43,568 nt of DNA, taken from Okeania hirsuta. Its GTDB lineage: Bacteria > Cyanobacteriota > Cyanobacteriia > Cyanobacteriales > Microcoleaceae. The notes beneath the pieces are model-generated. The model was not told the origin of the DNA. It made no database searches and saw nothing but the letters and a program-made list of their open reading frames with translations. Numbering within the stretch: the first letter of the stretch is position 1; each line of letters begins with the position of its first letter. Both the position numbers and the translations under genes were made by a program. The stretch spans positions 1 to 43,568 of the forward strand of contig NZ_RCBY01000042.1 in NCBI RefSeq assembly GCF_003838195.1. The letters are read 5' to 3'. Positions 36,175 to 43,568 of this stretch are shown here, piece after piece.

Positions 36175-36382
36175 CCATGCATTAAAGCTATACTTAGGTA
36201 GTACTTCAATTATTAAGTAATTAACACTAGCCTTATCACTTTTTTGATAATTAGCACCCTAGGAGTGCATTAATTATTATTATGTTGACTACTCCCTTAC
36301 TTCCCCTCTTGGGAGGGGTTAGGGGTTAGTTCCCTACTCCCCTACTCAAGATACGGGTTGAAAAGTTTTTGAGAAATGGTAT
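36175..36382. mobile_element. MITE family D, copy 5 (inverted orientation)
   Basis: ATACCAATTACCATGC on the left and TTTTTGAGAAATGGTAT on the right. The inner TTATTAAGTAATTAACAC block is shared with other D copies. The cargo is CTACTCC units and a CCCCTCTTGGGAGGGG hairpin. It lies between the intact GT39 gene and its truncated copy. Confidence 0.78.
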
Positions 36383-36404
36383 TACTTAAACCTCAGAATA
36401 TTCG

Positions 36405-36945
36405 ATGCAAAAATCTTACTTTCATTGGTTAAGAGTCTTAATTATAATCATCTTAATCTTAGGAGTCTACTTCGGATTCATCAATATTGACCGAAAAGTT
36501 TACTGGCACGATGAGATAATTACTTCTGTAAGAATAGCTGGCTATACAAAAGAAAATTTTTCTGACATTCTGAAAAAATCTGGTGTAGTCGAGCAGGAAA
36601 ATTTACAACAATATCTAAATATCGACTCTAACAAAACTTTTATTAGTACCATTAACTCTTTAGCAACAGAAAATCCCGAACAGGTTCCCATATATTTTAT
36701 ACTTTTGAGATGGTGGGTAAAATTATTTGATAACTCTATAGAAGTAATCAGAAGTTTTTCTGCTGTAGTTAGCTTGTTAGTATTTCCTTGTGTTTATTGG
36801 TTATGCCGATAATTATTTAATAAATCATTAGTTGGAGAAGTAGCAATCGCTCTGACGGCAACTTCTCCAATTTTGGTCTTATATGCTCAAGAAGCGCGGG
36901 GTTATAGTTTATTTACTTTGACGGTTTTATTATCATATTTGCTTG
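36405..36945 (+). pseudogene. Truncated GT39 paralogue with nonsense mutation
   Basis: This is the N-terminal part of a close copy of the gene at 34520: VYWHDEIITSVRIAGYT with the D-E pair, NPEQVPIYFILLRWWVKLF, FPCVYWLCR. TAA (36810-36812) replaces the GAA glutamate codon of the intact copy (CRELF). The frame goes on after the stop with LFNKSLVGEVAIALTA and YAQEARGYSLFTLTVLLS, then similarity ends at about 36945. No membrane core remains; not functional. Confidence 0.88.
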
Positions 36946-37517
36946 ATTCTAAGTGTCAAATTAACATAATTATTCATACACAATACTCTCCAGTTTTTTA
37001 GATTTAATATCTGAATTGTTGAGAGTCACAATTTTATTTATTAGCAAAATAATATTGATTTTTATTAATTATTCATAGAAGTAAAAACCGTGTAACAACA
37101 TAAATACGTTCATTACTATAAGTTTTACTTATGGTATTTTTATATAGATACGAAGTGTTTGTCTTCATAGAATCTTTAGAAACTTTGGTACTACTCTACA
37201 ACAAGGAACAGTGAGAAAAATATTTCTCTGTCTTACACCAATTTGATAAATATTTGCTACAAATAACTAGGTTATTTCTTAGAAGTCAGGAGTCAAAATG
37301 AATAGACATCTCTAAAAATCAAAAATCAAATAAATTCTCACACAGAATAGAATTTATCTTGCGTCAAGCCTCCTAACAGTTATGGCGACAGTTATGGCGG
37401 TTGCTATATTAGGTCAGAATTTATCTTTAGAGTACCGTCACTTTTTGTCTGGAAATAATTTTTTTTGCTGTTTTTATAGAAATTTAGTAGTTGACAACTA
37501 TTTTTTTGTAACTATCT
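36946..37517. other. Gap with GT39 tail relic and partial family D
   Basis: At 37170-37214 a frame reading ESLETLVLLYNKEQ and stop, plus the following GGAACAGTGAGAAAAATATT stretch, resembles the end and 3' flank of the GT39 gene at 27600-27700. At 37235-37310 there is a left half of family D (ACACCAATTTGATAAATATT) without a right end. ACAGTTATGGCG is repeated at 37375-37400. No intact gene. Confidence 0.5.
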
Positions 37518-39305
37518 ATGGACTATGGAAAAATTAATTTGCATAAGTTTTTAACTGCACCCACTCCAGTCAGATTTTGGTTTTATTTAAGTCTGGGTTT
37601 AGCAGCAATTTGTGGAATTTTAGGAATTATTCCCGCTTTTAGTAATGAATATGTAGTCCAGGATGATGCTCGCTCCCACGTTTTTTGGATGGCAAGATTT
37701 CTCAATCCCGAACTTTTTCCTAACGATATTATTGCTGACTATTTTCAATCTGTTGCTCCCACCGGATATACCTATTTTTATCAATTATTTTCTCTCATAG
37801 GCATTCCACCTTTACTATTAAATAAATTTCTGCCAATCATATTAGGATTAATCACAACTACCTATTGTTTTAGAGTAGAAATAGAAATCTTCCCAGTGCC
37901 ACTCGCCGGATTTCTCAGCACATTATTTTTGAATCAAAATCTCTGGCTAAAAGATGACTTAATCTCCGCTACCCCCAGAGCATTTTTCTATCCTTTATTT
38001 TTGGCATTTTTATACTATTTCCTCAGACATTCTTGGTTAGGAATTGCTGTAGCGATCGCTCTGCTCGGATTATTTTATCCCCAAGGAGTTTTACTCTGTC
38101 TTGCTGTCTTAGTCTTAGATTTTCTCCACTTCCGAAGTCGCCCAAAATTTATCATTTTAGCTATTGGTTTAACCGCAGGTTTTTTCGTACTTTTACCCTA
38201 TGCTTTGAATACTTCCGAATATAGTCCGATTGTTACATTAGCTGAAGCTCAAAAATTACCAGAATTTTGGCCAGGAGGCAGAGCTTCCTTCTTTTCAAAT
38301 AATAGTTTTGACTTTTGGTTAACAGGCGATCGCTCAGGTATTATCCCCCCAGAATGGTTATCTCAATCTTTCCTACCTCCTCAAGTTTGGGCAGGATTAT
38401 TACTCATCTTCTTAAGCTCAAGATATTTTCCCCTAGCCAAAAAAATCACTCATAAAATCATCCTTTTACCAGAATTATTATTAGCATCAACCGGAATATT
38501 TTTAGCTGCTCACTTTTTACTATTTCGGTTACATCATCCCAGTCGTTACAGTCAACATAGTCTCAGAATAATCATGGCTTTAGCTGGTGGGATAGCCTTC
38601 ACTTTAATAATTGATTTTGTCTGGCACAAATTTCATCTACTCAACCATCCCTTCCAAACAAAACCAGTTGAAAAAAATCAAACTATATTAAGTTCCTATA
38701 GAAGATTAATTACACATCCTATAAAATCCCTGTTCCCTGTTCCCTGTTCCCTGTTCCCTTACTTATATATAGTGCTAATTCTCCTCCTTTTATATCCAGC
38801 TTTAACCAACAACTTTCCTGTGACTAATTATGTTGTGGGAAAAGTACCCCAACTTTATGAATATTTAGCCCAACAACCTTCAGATATTCGGGTTGCTTCT
38901 TTAGCATTAGAAGCTAATAATATTCCTACTTTTGCTCAACGTTCAATATTGGTAGGTTCGGAATATGCTTTACCTTATCATCAGGGATATTATCGAGAAA
39001 TAAAACAACGAGCTAAGGATTTAATCCAAGCACAATATAGTCCTGATTTAAAACAGGTACAAAATTTTATTGAAAAATATGGAATTGATTTTTGGTTGTT
39101 AGATTCTCAAGGGTTGACTTTAGAATATGTCACGAAAAATCATCGTCTGAGGCAATTAAATAATACTGCTGCTGCTGTAGTTAAGATGCAGATGGAAAAT
39201 GGTGTAGTTCCCAGTTTGTTAAATGCTCAGAAAAGTTGTCAAGTTCTAGATGTTCAAGACTTAGTTTTATTAGAAGCAAAATGTATTTTAGAGCTTAAAT
39301 CTTAA
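37518..39305 (+). CDS. Large GT-C-like membrane protein 3 (paralogue of the 29451 gene)
   Basis: The 595-aa polytopic protein is collinear with the gene at 29451. The loop EYVVQDDARSHVFWMARFLN has D49-D50; further shared blocks are ELFPNDIIADYFQSVAPTGY, DDLISATPRAFFYP, LLGLFYPQG, LFRLHHPSRYSQHSLRI and, near the end, YEYLAQQPSDIRVASLALEANNIPTFAQRS. By topology and loop acids it is a GT-C type glycosyltransferase candidate. Residues about 404-414 (LFPVPCSLFPY) come from a TTCCCTG heptamer array, in a different place from the insertion in the paralogue. Sugar and acceptor unknown. Confidence 0.75.
   Translation: MDYGKINLHKFLTAPTPVRFWFYLSLGLAAICGILGIIPAFSNEYVVQDDARSHVFWMARFLNPELFPNDIIADYFQSVAPTGYTYFYQLFSLIGIPPLLLNKFLPIILGLITTTYCFRVEIEIFPVPLAGFLSTLFLNQNLWLKDDLISATPRAFFYPLFLAFLYYFLRHSWLGIAVAIALLGLFYPQGVLLCLAVLVLDFLHFRSRPKFIILAIGLTAGFFVLLPYALNTSEYSPIVTLAEAQKLPEFWPGGRASFFSNNSFDFWLTGDRSGIIPPEWLSQSFLPPQVWAGLLLIFLSSRYFPLAKKITHKIILLPELLLASTGIFLAAHFLLFRLHHPSRYSQHSLRIIMALAGGIAFTLIIDFVWHKFHLLNHPFQTKPVEKNQTILSSYRRLITHPIKSLFPVPCSLFPYLYIVLILLLLYPALTNNFPVTNYVVGKVPQLYEYLAQQPSDIRVASLALEANNIPTFAQRSILVGSEYALPYHQGYYREIKQRAKDLIQAQYSPDLKQVQNFIEKYGIDFWLLDSQGLTLEYVTKNHRLRQLNNTAAAVVKMQMENGVVPSLLNAQKSCQVLDVQDLVLLEAKCILELKS
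38727..38759 (+). repeat. In-frame STRR array TTCCCTG, about 4 units, inside coding sequence
   Basis: CCCTGTTCCCTG repeats give LFPVPCSLFP in the protein, just before a membrane segment. The same heptamer is the cargo of family C elements. Confidence 0.85.
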
Positions 39306-39836
39306 ATAAAAGAAATTACTAGATTTTTCATTGCATTAAGCACTAAAAAAAAAGCGGCGCGGGAGGGAATTAGGGTTGCGCGGTACCAAAAATTCTGATA
39401 CACTTTTGTTATTGGGTGGTACTCGCCCAGGGCAAACGCATCTTATTTTGCCGTTCCCTATATGTAGTGTTTATTTGATTTTATAGACACTATATGTTGA
39501 AAGTCTATTGTCAACAAGCGCAATAAAACCCGGTTTATTGATAATTACCCCTAGTTTATTGACGAGATGCGTTTGCCCTGACTAATATAACCAAAAATCA
39601 TAAGTGTGGTTGGAAACTCAAACCAGTTTCAAATCAATAGAATTTTGTACCTAAAATATTGCTTCTGGATTGTCTAAAAAATTAAGAAAATTAGTATTAG
39701 TATTTTGCTTATTCCCTTCTTTTTTCTCCTTTCTCCTTCCTTCTTGCCTCTTCCTTCTTGCCTCTTCCTTTATGATATAAAGAAATCGGGTTTTAACAAA
39801 AACCTCTGCACTTATATATTGTGAATATTTGATTTT
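39306..39836. other. Gap with family G element
   Basis: Holds the element at 39428-39580, a poly-A run near 39347 and CTTCCTTCTTGC units at about 39735-39770 upstream of the debranching enzyme. No other gene. Confidence 0.55.
39428..39580. mobile_element. MITE family G
   Basis: Ends CAGGGCAAACGCATCT and AGATGCGTTTGCCCTG form a perfect 16-bp inverted repeat (153 bp total). An inner inverted pair TATATGTAGTGT/GACACTATATG is also present. A related single end (CAGGGAAAACGCATCTAATT) is at 43513-43532, at the very end of the window. No clear target duplication. Confidence 0.85.
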
Positions 39837-41990
39837 ATGGTCATCAGTTTCGATCGAGAAACTTGTAGTAATCTCAACATAACTGAATCCCGCGAATGGT
39901 TAGTCACAAACGGTATTGGAGGCTACGCTTCTGGTACAGTAGCTAACATCCTAACCCGTCGCTATCATGGATTACTCATAGCAGCACTCAAACCCCCATT
40001 AGGGCGTACATTATTGCTAACAAAACTAGACGAAACTGCCAATTATCAAGGTCTAGACTATCCTCTTTACTGCAACCGTTGGGCCGATGGCACAGCAAAC
40101 CCAGAAGGTTATAAACAAACAGAAAGCTTCTACCTAGAAGGAACAATACCAGTATGGAAATTTCAATTTGCAGACGTGGTATTAGAGAAGCGGATCTGGA
40201 TGGAGCAAGGAGAAAACACCACCTATATTAATTATAATTTGCGCAATGGTAGCCAACCCTTAAACTTGGAAATTAAAGCATTAATTAACCATCGCGATCA
40301 TCATCATCATACCAACGCTCAAGATTGGCAAATCAGTACTGACAAAATTAAACAGGGAGTCTGTATACGAGCTTTTCCTGAAGCAACACCCTTATATCTA
40401 CTGACAGATACTCATCGAGATGACAAAAAATTAGTATCCACACCCGCCAATAATTGGTATTACGGATTTAACTTAGCAGTAGAAAAATATCGCGGTCAAC
40501 AAGAATTAGAAGACCACCTACACGCTGTTACTTTTCATGCACAAATTGAAGTAGGTAAATCTCTAACAATAGTTGCCAGCACAAAAGAAAATGCTACTAC
40601 TAATGGCGAGAGAGAACTAGCTTTTCATCATAATTACGAACAACAAATAATCCAAAAATTTGCCACTACCAAAACATCTAACTCAGAAGTCAAAAATCCA
40701 GTCGTTAAATTCTGGAAATCATTTGCCCAGACAAAACCAGAACCTACTGCAAAACCAACTCCAGACTGGATAAACCAATTAGTATTAGCAGCTAACCAAT
40801 TTATTGTCGATCGCAAATCGTCCAAACATCCATACGGCAAAACTATCCTTGCAGGTTATCATTGGTTTGAAGACTGGGGCCGCGACACAATGATTAGTTT
40901 ACCTGGTTTAACTATTTGTACAAAACAATTTGACATCGCCCGGTCTATTTTGCTCACCTTTGCTGAGTATGTTGACCAAGGAATGTTGCCAAACCGCTTC
41001 CCCGACGGTAGTAGTACACCAGATTATAATACTGTAGATGCCACACTTTGGTATTTTGAAGCAGTTCGTGCATACTATGAAGCTACAGGCGATCGCCAAC
41101 TTTTAGTAGAATTGTTTCCAATTTTAGCAGAAATCATTGACTACTATCGTCGAGGTACTCGTTACAATATTCAGTTAGATACTGATGATGGCTTAATTTA
41201 TGCCGGAGAAGCAGGTTCACAGATTACTTGGATGGATGCCAAAGTAGGTGATTGGGTAGTGACACCGCGTATTGGTAAACCCATTGAAATTAGTGCGCTT
41301 TGGTATAATGCTCTGCAAATCATGGATAAGTTTGCCCAACAGTTGGGTAAGGATAATCTAGATTATGCTCTGCAAATCATGGATAAGTTTGCCCAACAGT
41401 TGGGTAAGGATAATCTAGATTATGAAAGGTTAGCAAGGTTGATTAAGCAAAAGGGTTTTGCTCGTTTCTGGAATCAAGAGGAAGGTTATTGTTACGATGT
41501 ACTTGATACACCCAATGGTAATGATGCTGCTTTGCGACCTAATCAAATATTTGCCTTATCATTACCAGCGATCGGGAAATTTAGTTACCCACCTCTACTA
41601 ACTCCAGAGCAGGAAAAACAAGTGATGGATATATGCACGCACAAGCTATTGACTCCTTATGGGTTACGCAGTCTAGCTAGTGACGACCCTGAATACAAAG
41701 GTGTTTATGGAGGCGATATTTATCAACGAGATGGTGCTTATCATCAAGGTACTGTTTGGGGTTGGTTGATTGGTCATTATGCTGTAGCGCATCTACGAGT
41801 TTATAACAACCAAGCAAAAGCTGAGGAGTTATTAAAACCGATGGCAGAGCATTTAACAGTGCATGGTATTGGCAGCATCAGTGAAATTTTTGATGGTAAT
41901 GAACCGATGACACCCCGTGGTTGTATTGCTCAAGCGTGGAGTGTTGCAGAAGTTTTGCGAGCTTGGACGGTAATTCATCAAGTTAGTTAA
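39837..41990 (+). CDS. Glycogen debranching enzyme (amylo-alpha-1,6-glucosidase)
   Basis: The 717-aa enzyme is of the bacterial amylo-alpha-1,6-glucosidase (GDE) type, which hydrolyses alpha-1,6 branch glucose in glycogen. The N-terminal domain (about 1-280) starts with EWLVTNGIGGYASGTVANILTR, typical of the GDE N domain. The C-terminal (alpha/alpha)6 part (about 310-717) has GYHWFEDWGRDTMISLPGL (about 340-358), PDYNTVDATLWYFEA and YQRDGAYHQGTVWGWLIG. A 19-residue segment (ALQIMDKFAQQLGKDNLDY) occurs twice in a row, coded by a perfect 57-bp tandem duplication (41308-41421); other family members have it once. The enzyme may tolerate this if the helix hairpin is on the surface, but activity is uncertain. 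Confidence 0.92.
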   Translation: MVISFDRETCSNLNITESREWLVTNGIGGYASGTVANILTRRYHGLLIAALKPPLGRTLLLTKLDETANYQGLDYPLYCNRWADGTANPEGYKQTESFYLEGTIPVWKFQFADVVLEKRIWMEQGENTTYINYNLRNGSQPLNLEIKALINHRDHHHHTNAQDWQISTDKIKQGVCIRAFPEATPLYLLTDTHRDDKKLVSTPANNWYYGFNLAVEKYRGQQELEDHLHAVTFHAQIEVGKSLTIVASTKENATTNGERELAFHHNYEQQIIQKFATTKTSNSEVKNPVVKFWKSFAQTKPEPTAKPTPDWINQLVLAANQFIVDRKSSKHPYGKTILAGYHWFEDWGRDTMISLPGLTICTKQFDIARSILLTFAEYVDQGMLPNRFPDGSSTPDYNTVDATLWYFEAVRAYYEATGDRQLLVELFPILAEIIDYYRRGTRYNIQLDTDDGLIYAGEAGSQITWMDAKVGDWVVTPRIGKPIEISALWYNALQIMDKFAQQLGKDNLDYALQIMDKFAQQLGKDNLDYERLARLIKQKGFARFWNQEEGYCYDVLDTPNGNDAALRPNQIFALSLPAIGKFSYPPLLTPEQEKQVMDICTHKLLTPYGLRSLASDDPEYKGVYGGDIYQRDGAYHQGTVWGWLIGHYAVAHLRVYNNQAKAEELLKPMAEHLTVHGIGSISEIFDGNEPMTPRGCIAQAWSVAEVLRAWTVIHQVS
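41308..41421 (+). repeat. Perfect 57-bp tandem duplication in the debranching enzyme
   Basis: Unit 1 is 41308-41364 and unit 2 is 41365-41421, identical base for base, starting ATGCTCTGCAAATCATGG. It adds 19 codons in frame. The lack of any difference suggests a very recent event or an assembly artefact. Confidence 0.93.
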
Positions 41991-42031
41991 AATTCAGAAG
42001 GAAACTGTATTTAGAGGAATATTTGTAATTA

Positions 42032-42062
42032 AGGCAATCTCTGAGATTATGAGGTTGCTTTA
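42032..42062 (+). terminator. Terminator-like hairpin between convergent genes
   Basis: GCAATCTC (42034-42041) pairs with GAGGTTGC (42051-42058, one G-U), followed by TTTACTT. It is well placed to end the debranching enzyme transcript. Confidence 0.45.
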
Positions 42063-42204
42063 CTTCAGTTAATAGGACTTACACAAATTTAAATCATTGA
42101 CGTAATTCCCTTATATAGAATGACTCTCAGCGATTGTTTGACCATACAATGTATAAGTTTCACTAGAACAGATGATTTTGTGTGATTTTTGTTAGATTAA
42201 GGCT

Positions 42205-43110
42205 TTACTTTTGCTTTGGCAAGCCAAGCATAGATCCAAGAACACCCAAGCCTACTAGAGCTAGAGTTGAAGTTCGTTCTGGTACTGGTTCTGGAGATTG
42301 AGTTATCTCTTCTACCTTGATGTCAATAAACGCATTACTAAAAGAGGTTGCATTTAAGCCACCATCTCGTAGCTTGTTCAAGTTCCATACAGCACCGCCA
42401 CTAGCTAAGGCTAAGTCTACATAGTCCATTTGAGTGTTACGAAAACTAGAAGTAACAATACCACTTAAGGATGGGAGTTGGGTCGTATTGAATCCACCCA
42501 TACCATCAGCAGTATAAGATTTGCCATTAGAACTTATGCCAAGTGCGTCGCCGATAAAGTTGGCATCAATTACAGTATTCAAGAGAATATCATCATCAGG
42601 ACTAGAACCCCTCTGCAACGCAGCCAGTATGTTGGTGAAGTTAAGGCTAGAGTTACCATTATCTCGATCTTCATCAGTTACCAGGATCATCTTAACAGCA
42701 GCACCTGGACGGAAAGAATAATTACTCAGGGCAAAGTCAATTGCAGAATAACCATCTTCAAAACCACCAGGATGTACCAAGGTGTTAGTTGCTGTGACAA
42801 ACTGGGCAGAAGTACCGAAAAAGCTCCCACCTACAGGTATGGAGCGCCCCAAATAACCCGTCGAGAGAGAACTACCAAATCCCACAAGACCAAAACGGTT
42901 GTTTGTGACACCATCATTTTGAAGAGCTTCATCTAGATCTGGAATCATACTTCCAAGCCATTCGTGCTCATTATACATAGAACCAGATTCATCAACGACC
43001 ACGATTACATCAGCAGTTGTTACAGCAGTTGCGACAGGAACTCCTACCATTGAAAGCATTGTGGTACTTATGGCAGCAAGGGAGCTAAAGTTGGCTAAAG
43101 TTTTAAGCAT
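42205..43110 (-). CDS. Secreted VWA-domain protein with PEP-CTERM-like tail
   Basis: The 301-aa protein has a signal peptide at 1-32. A von Willebrand factor A domain (about 33-240) has the metal-ion adhesion site DESGS at 40-44 and a later LVTDEDRD block. The C-terminus (about 276-301) has PEPVPERTSTLALVGLGVLGSMLGLPKQK. This is the layout of a PEP-CTERM sorting signal (V-P-E-x, hydrophobic stretch, basic end), but with PER in place of PEP and a weak basic end. Family members are exported and may be trimmed and anchored by exosortase; whether this tail still works is uncertain. It probably binds proteins or surfaces. Confidence 0.85.
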   Translation of the reverse strand: MLKTLANFSSLAAISTTMLSMVGVPVATAVTTADVIVVVDESGSMYNEHEWLGSMIPDLDEALQNDGVTNNRFGLVGFGSSLSTGYLGRSIPVGGSFFGTSAQFVTATNTLVHPGGFEDGYSAIDFALSNYSFRPGAAVKMILVTDEDRDNGNSSLNFTNILAALQRGSSPDDDILLNTVIDANFIGDALGISSNGKSYTADGMGGFNTTQLPSLSGIVTSSFRNTQMDYVDLALASGGAVWNLNKLRDGGLNATSFSNAFIDIKVEEITQSPEPVPERTSTLALVGLGVLGSMLGLPKQK

Positions 43111-43568
43111 GATATTTCAATTTTTGAATTACTTTTAATCTGATAGACATTTCCATAAACTAAGTTTTAGCTCACGGGGTGACAAGGGTTTGAGATTAAT
43201 TATTTGTAGGTGCTTAATATAAAAATAAATCAAACTACGGATGTATGCAAGCATTTTGGCGTATCTTCACAGTATCTTTAAAAACTCCGTATATCTACTA
43301 ATATTGTGTCCGGAAGGCTTTTAAGAATATGAACGGTGCGAAGAAGTAGGAATACTCCAAGAAATGTCTAAATTTTAGGAAAGAAGCGCAGGTGCGATAA
43401 TTGTATAACCGGATTTTATGATCAGGAGTCAGGAGAAGCAAAAAAGAAGGTGTAATATCATGTCTAGCTGAATACTTATACATAAGATATTGGGGAGAGA
43501 TTTGCCGTAGAAGCAGGGAAAACGCATCTAATTTTTTTGACAAATGACTAAAAACCCAATAATGCCCT
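43111..43568. other. Upstream region of the VWA gene, window end
   Basis: AT-rich. It has a short GGAGTCAGGAG run (43425-43436), the text AATATCATGTCTAGC near 43454 and the left end of a family G-like element (from 43513). Open frames here are not supported as genes. Confidence 0.45.

Noticed and set aside
43298-43543. 81-aa open frame on the - strand at the window end
   Set aside because: No family likeness, overlaps a family G-like end, low-complexity composition.

Overview
The window looks like chromosomal DNA of a filamentous, non-unicellular type of cyanobacterium. It is AT-rich with long intergenic gaps. I count at least fifteen GCGATCGC (HIP1) sites. There is an xisH-xisI locus, a four-ACT cyanobacterial aspartate kinase, a cyanobacterial-type isocitrate dehydrogenase with its extra loop, kinase/FGE fusions, heptameric short tandem repeats (STRRs) and a PEP-CTERM-like protein. 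A Trichodesmium/Okeania/Oscillatoria-like host is a guess from this style, not a proven assignment.

Layout. 0.1-5.6 kb: a surface-type repeat/PPC protein (-), a tandem pair of FAD amine oxidases (+; the first has a Tat signal, the second has lost it) and a small secreted FxLYD-like protein. 6.2-11.9 kb: icd, a HEAT-repeat protein and a Ser/Thr kinase fused to an FGE-sulfatase domain. 12.2-16 kb: two unknown genes, queE, and an xisH broken by two small inserted elements next to an intact xisI. 16-24.4 kb: lipid kinase, DUF819 membrane protein, membrane metallophosphoesterase, zinc dehydrogenase and lysC. 24.5-39.3 kb: an island of membrane proteins, with an LPG-synthase-like (UPF0104) flippase-type protein, two intact GT39/PMT-type glycosyltransferases, one GT39 pseudogene and three large GT-C-like membrane proteins, two of which are paralogues. 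A cupin gene, a frameshifted gene and an IS605/TnpB remnant are interspersed. 39.8-43.1 kb: glycogen debranching enzyme and a secreted VWA protein.

How the genes may work together. The 24.5-39.3 kb island plausibly handles polyprenyl-phosphate-linked sugars at the cytoplasmic membrane (surface polysaccharide or glycolipid decoration). It shows repeated duplication and decay. The rest are mostly independent housekeeping genes.

The most striking property is in the DNA between genes. At least seven families of short elements with terminal inverted repeats (MITE-like, about 95-270 bp) fill the gaps. Two families have clear target-site duplications (6 bp and 8 bp). Several families carry a family-specific heptamer tandem array as internal cargo. 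The same kinds of heptamer arrays have also entered coding sequence (both large GT-C paralogues) and the gap between a Shine-Dalgarno and its start codon. The families are called A-H in the entries.
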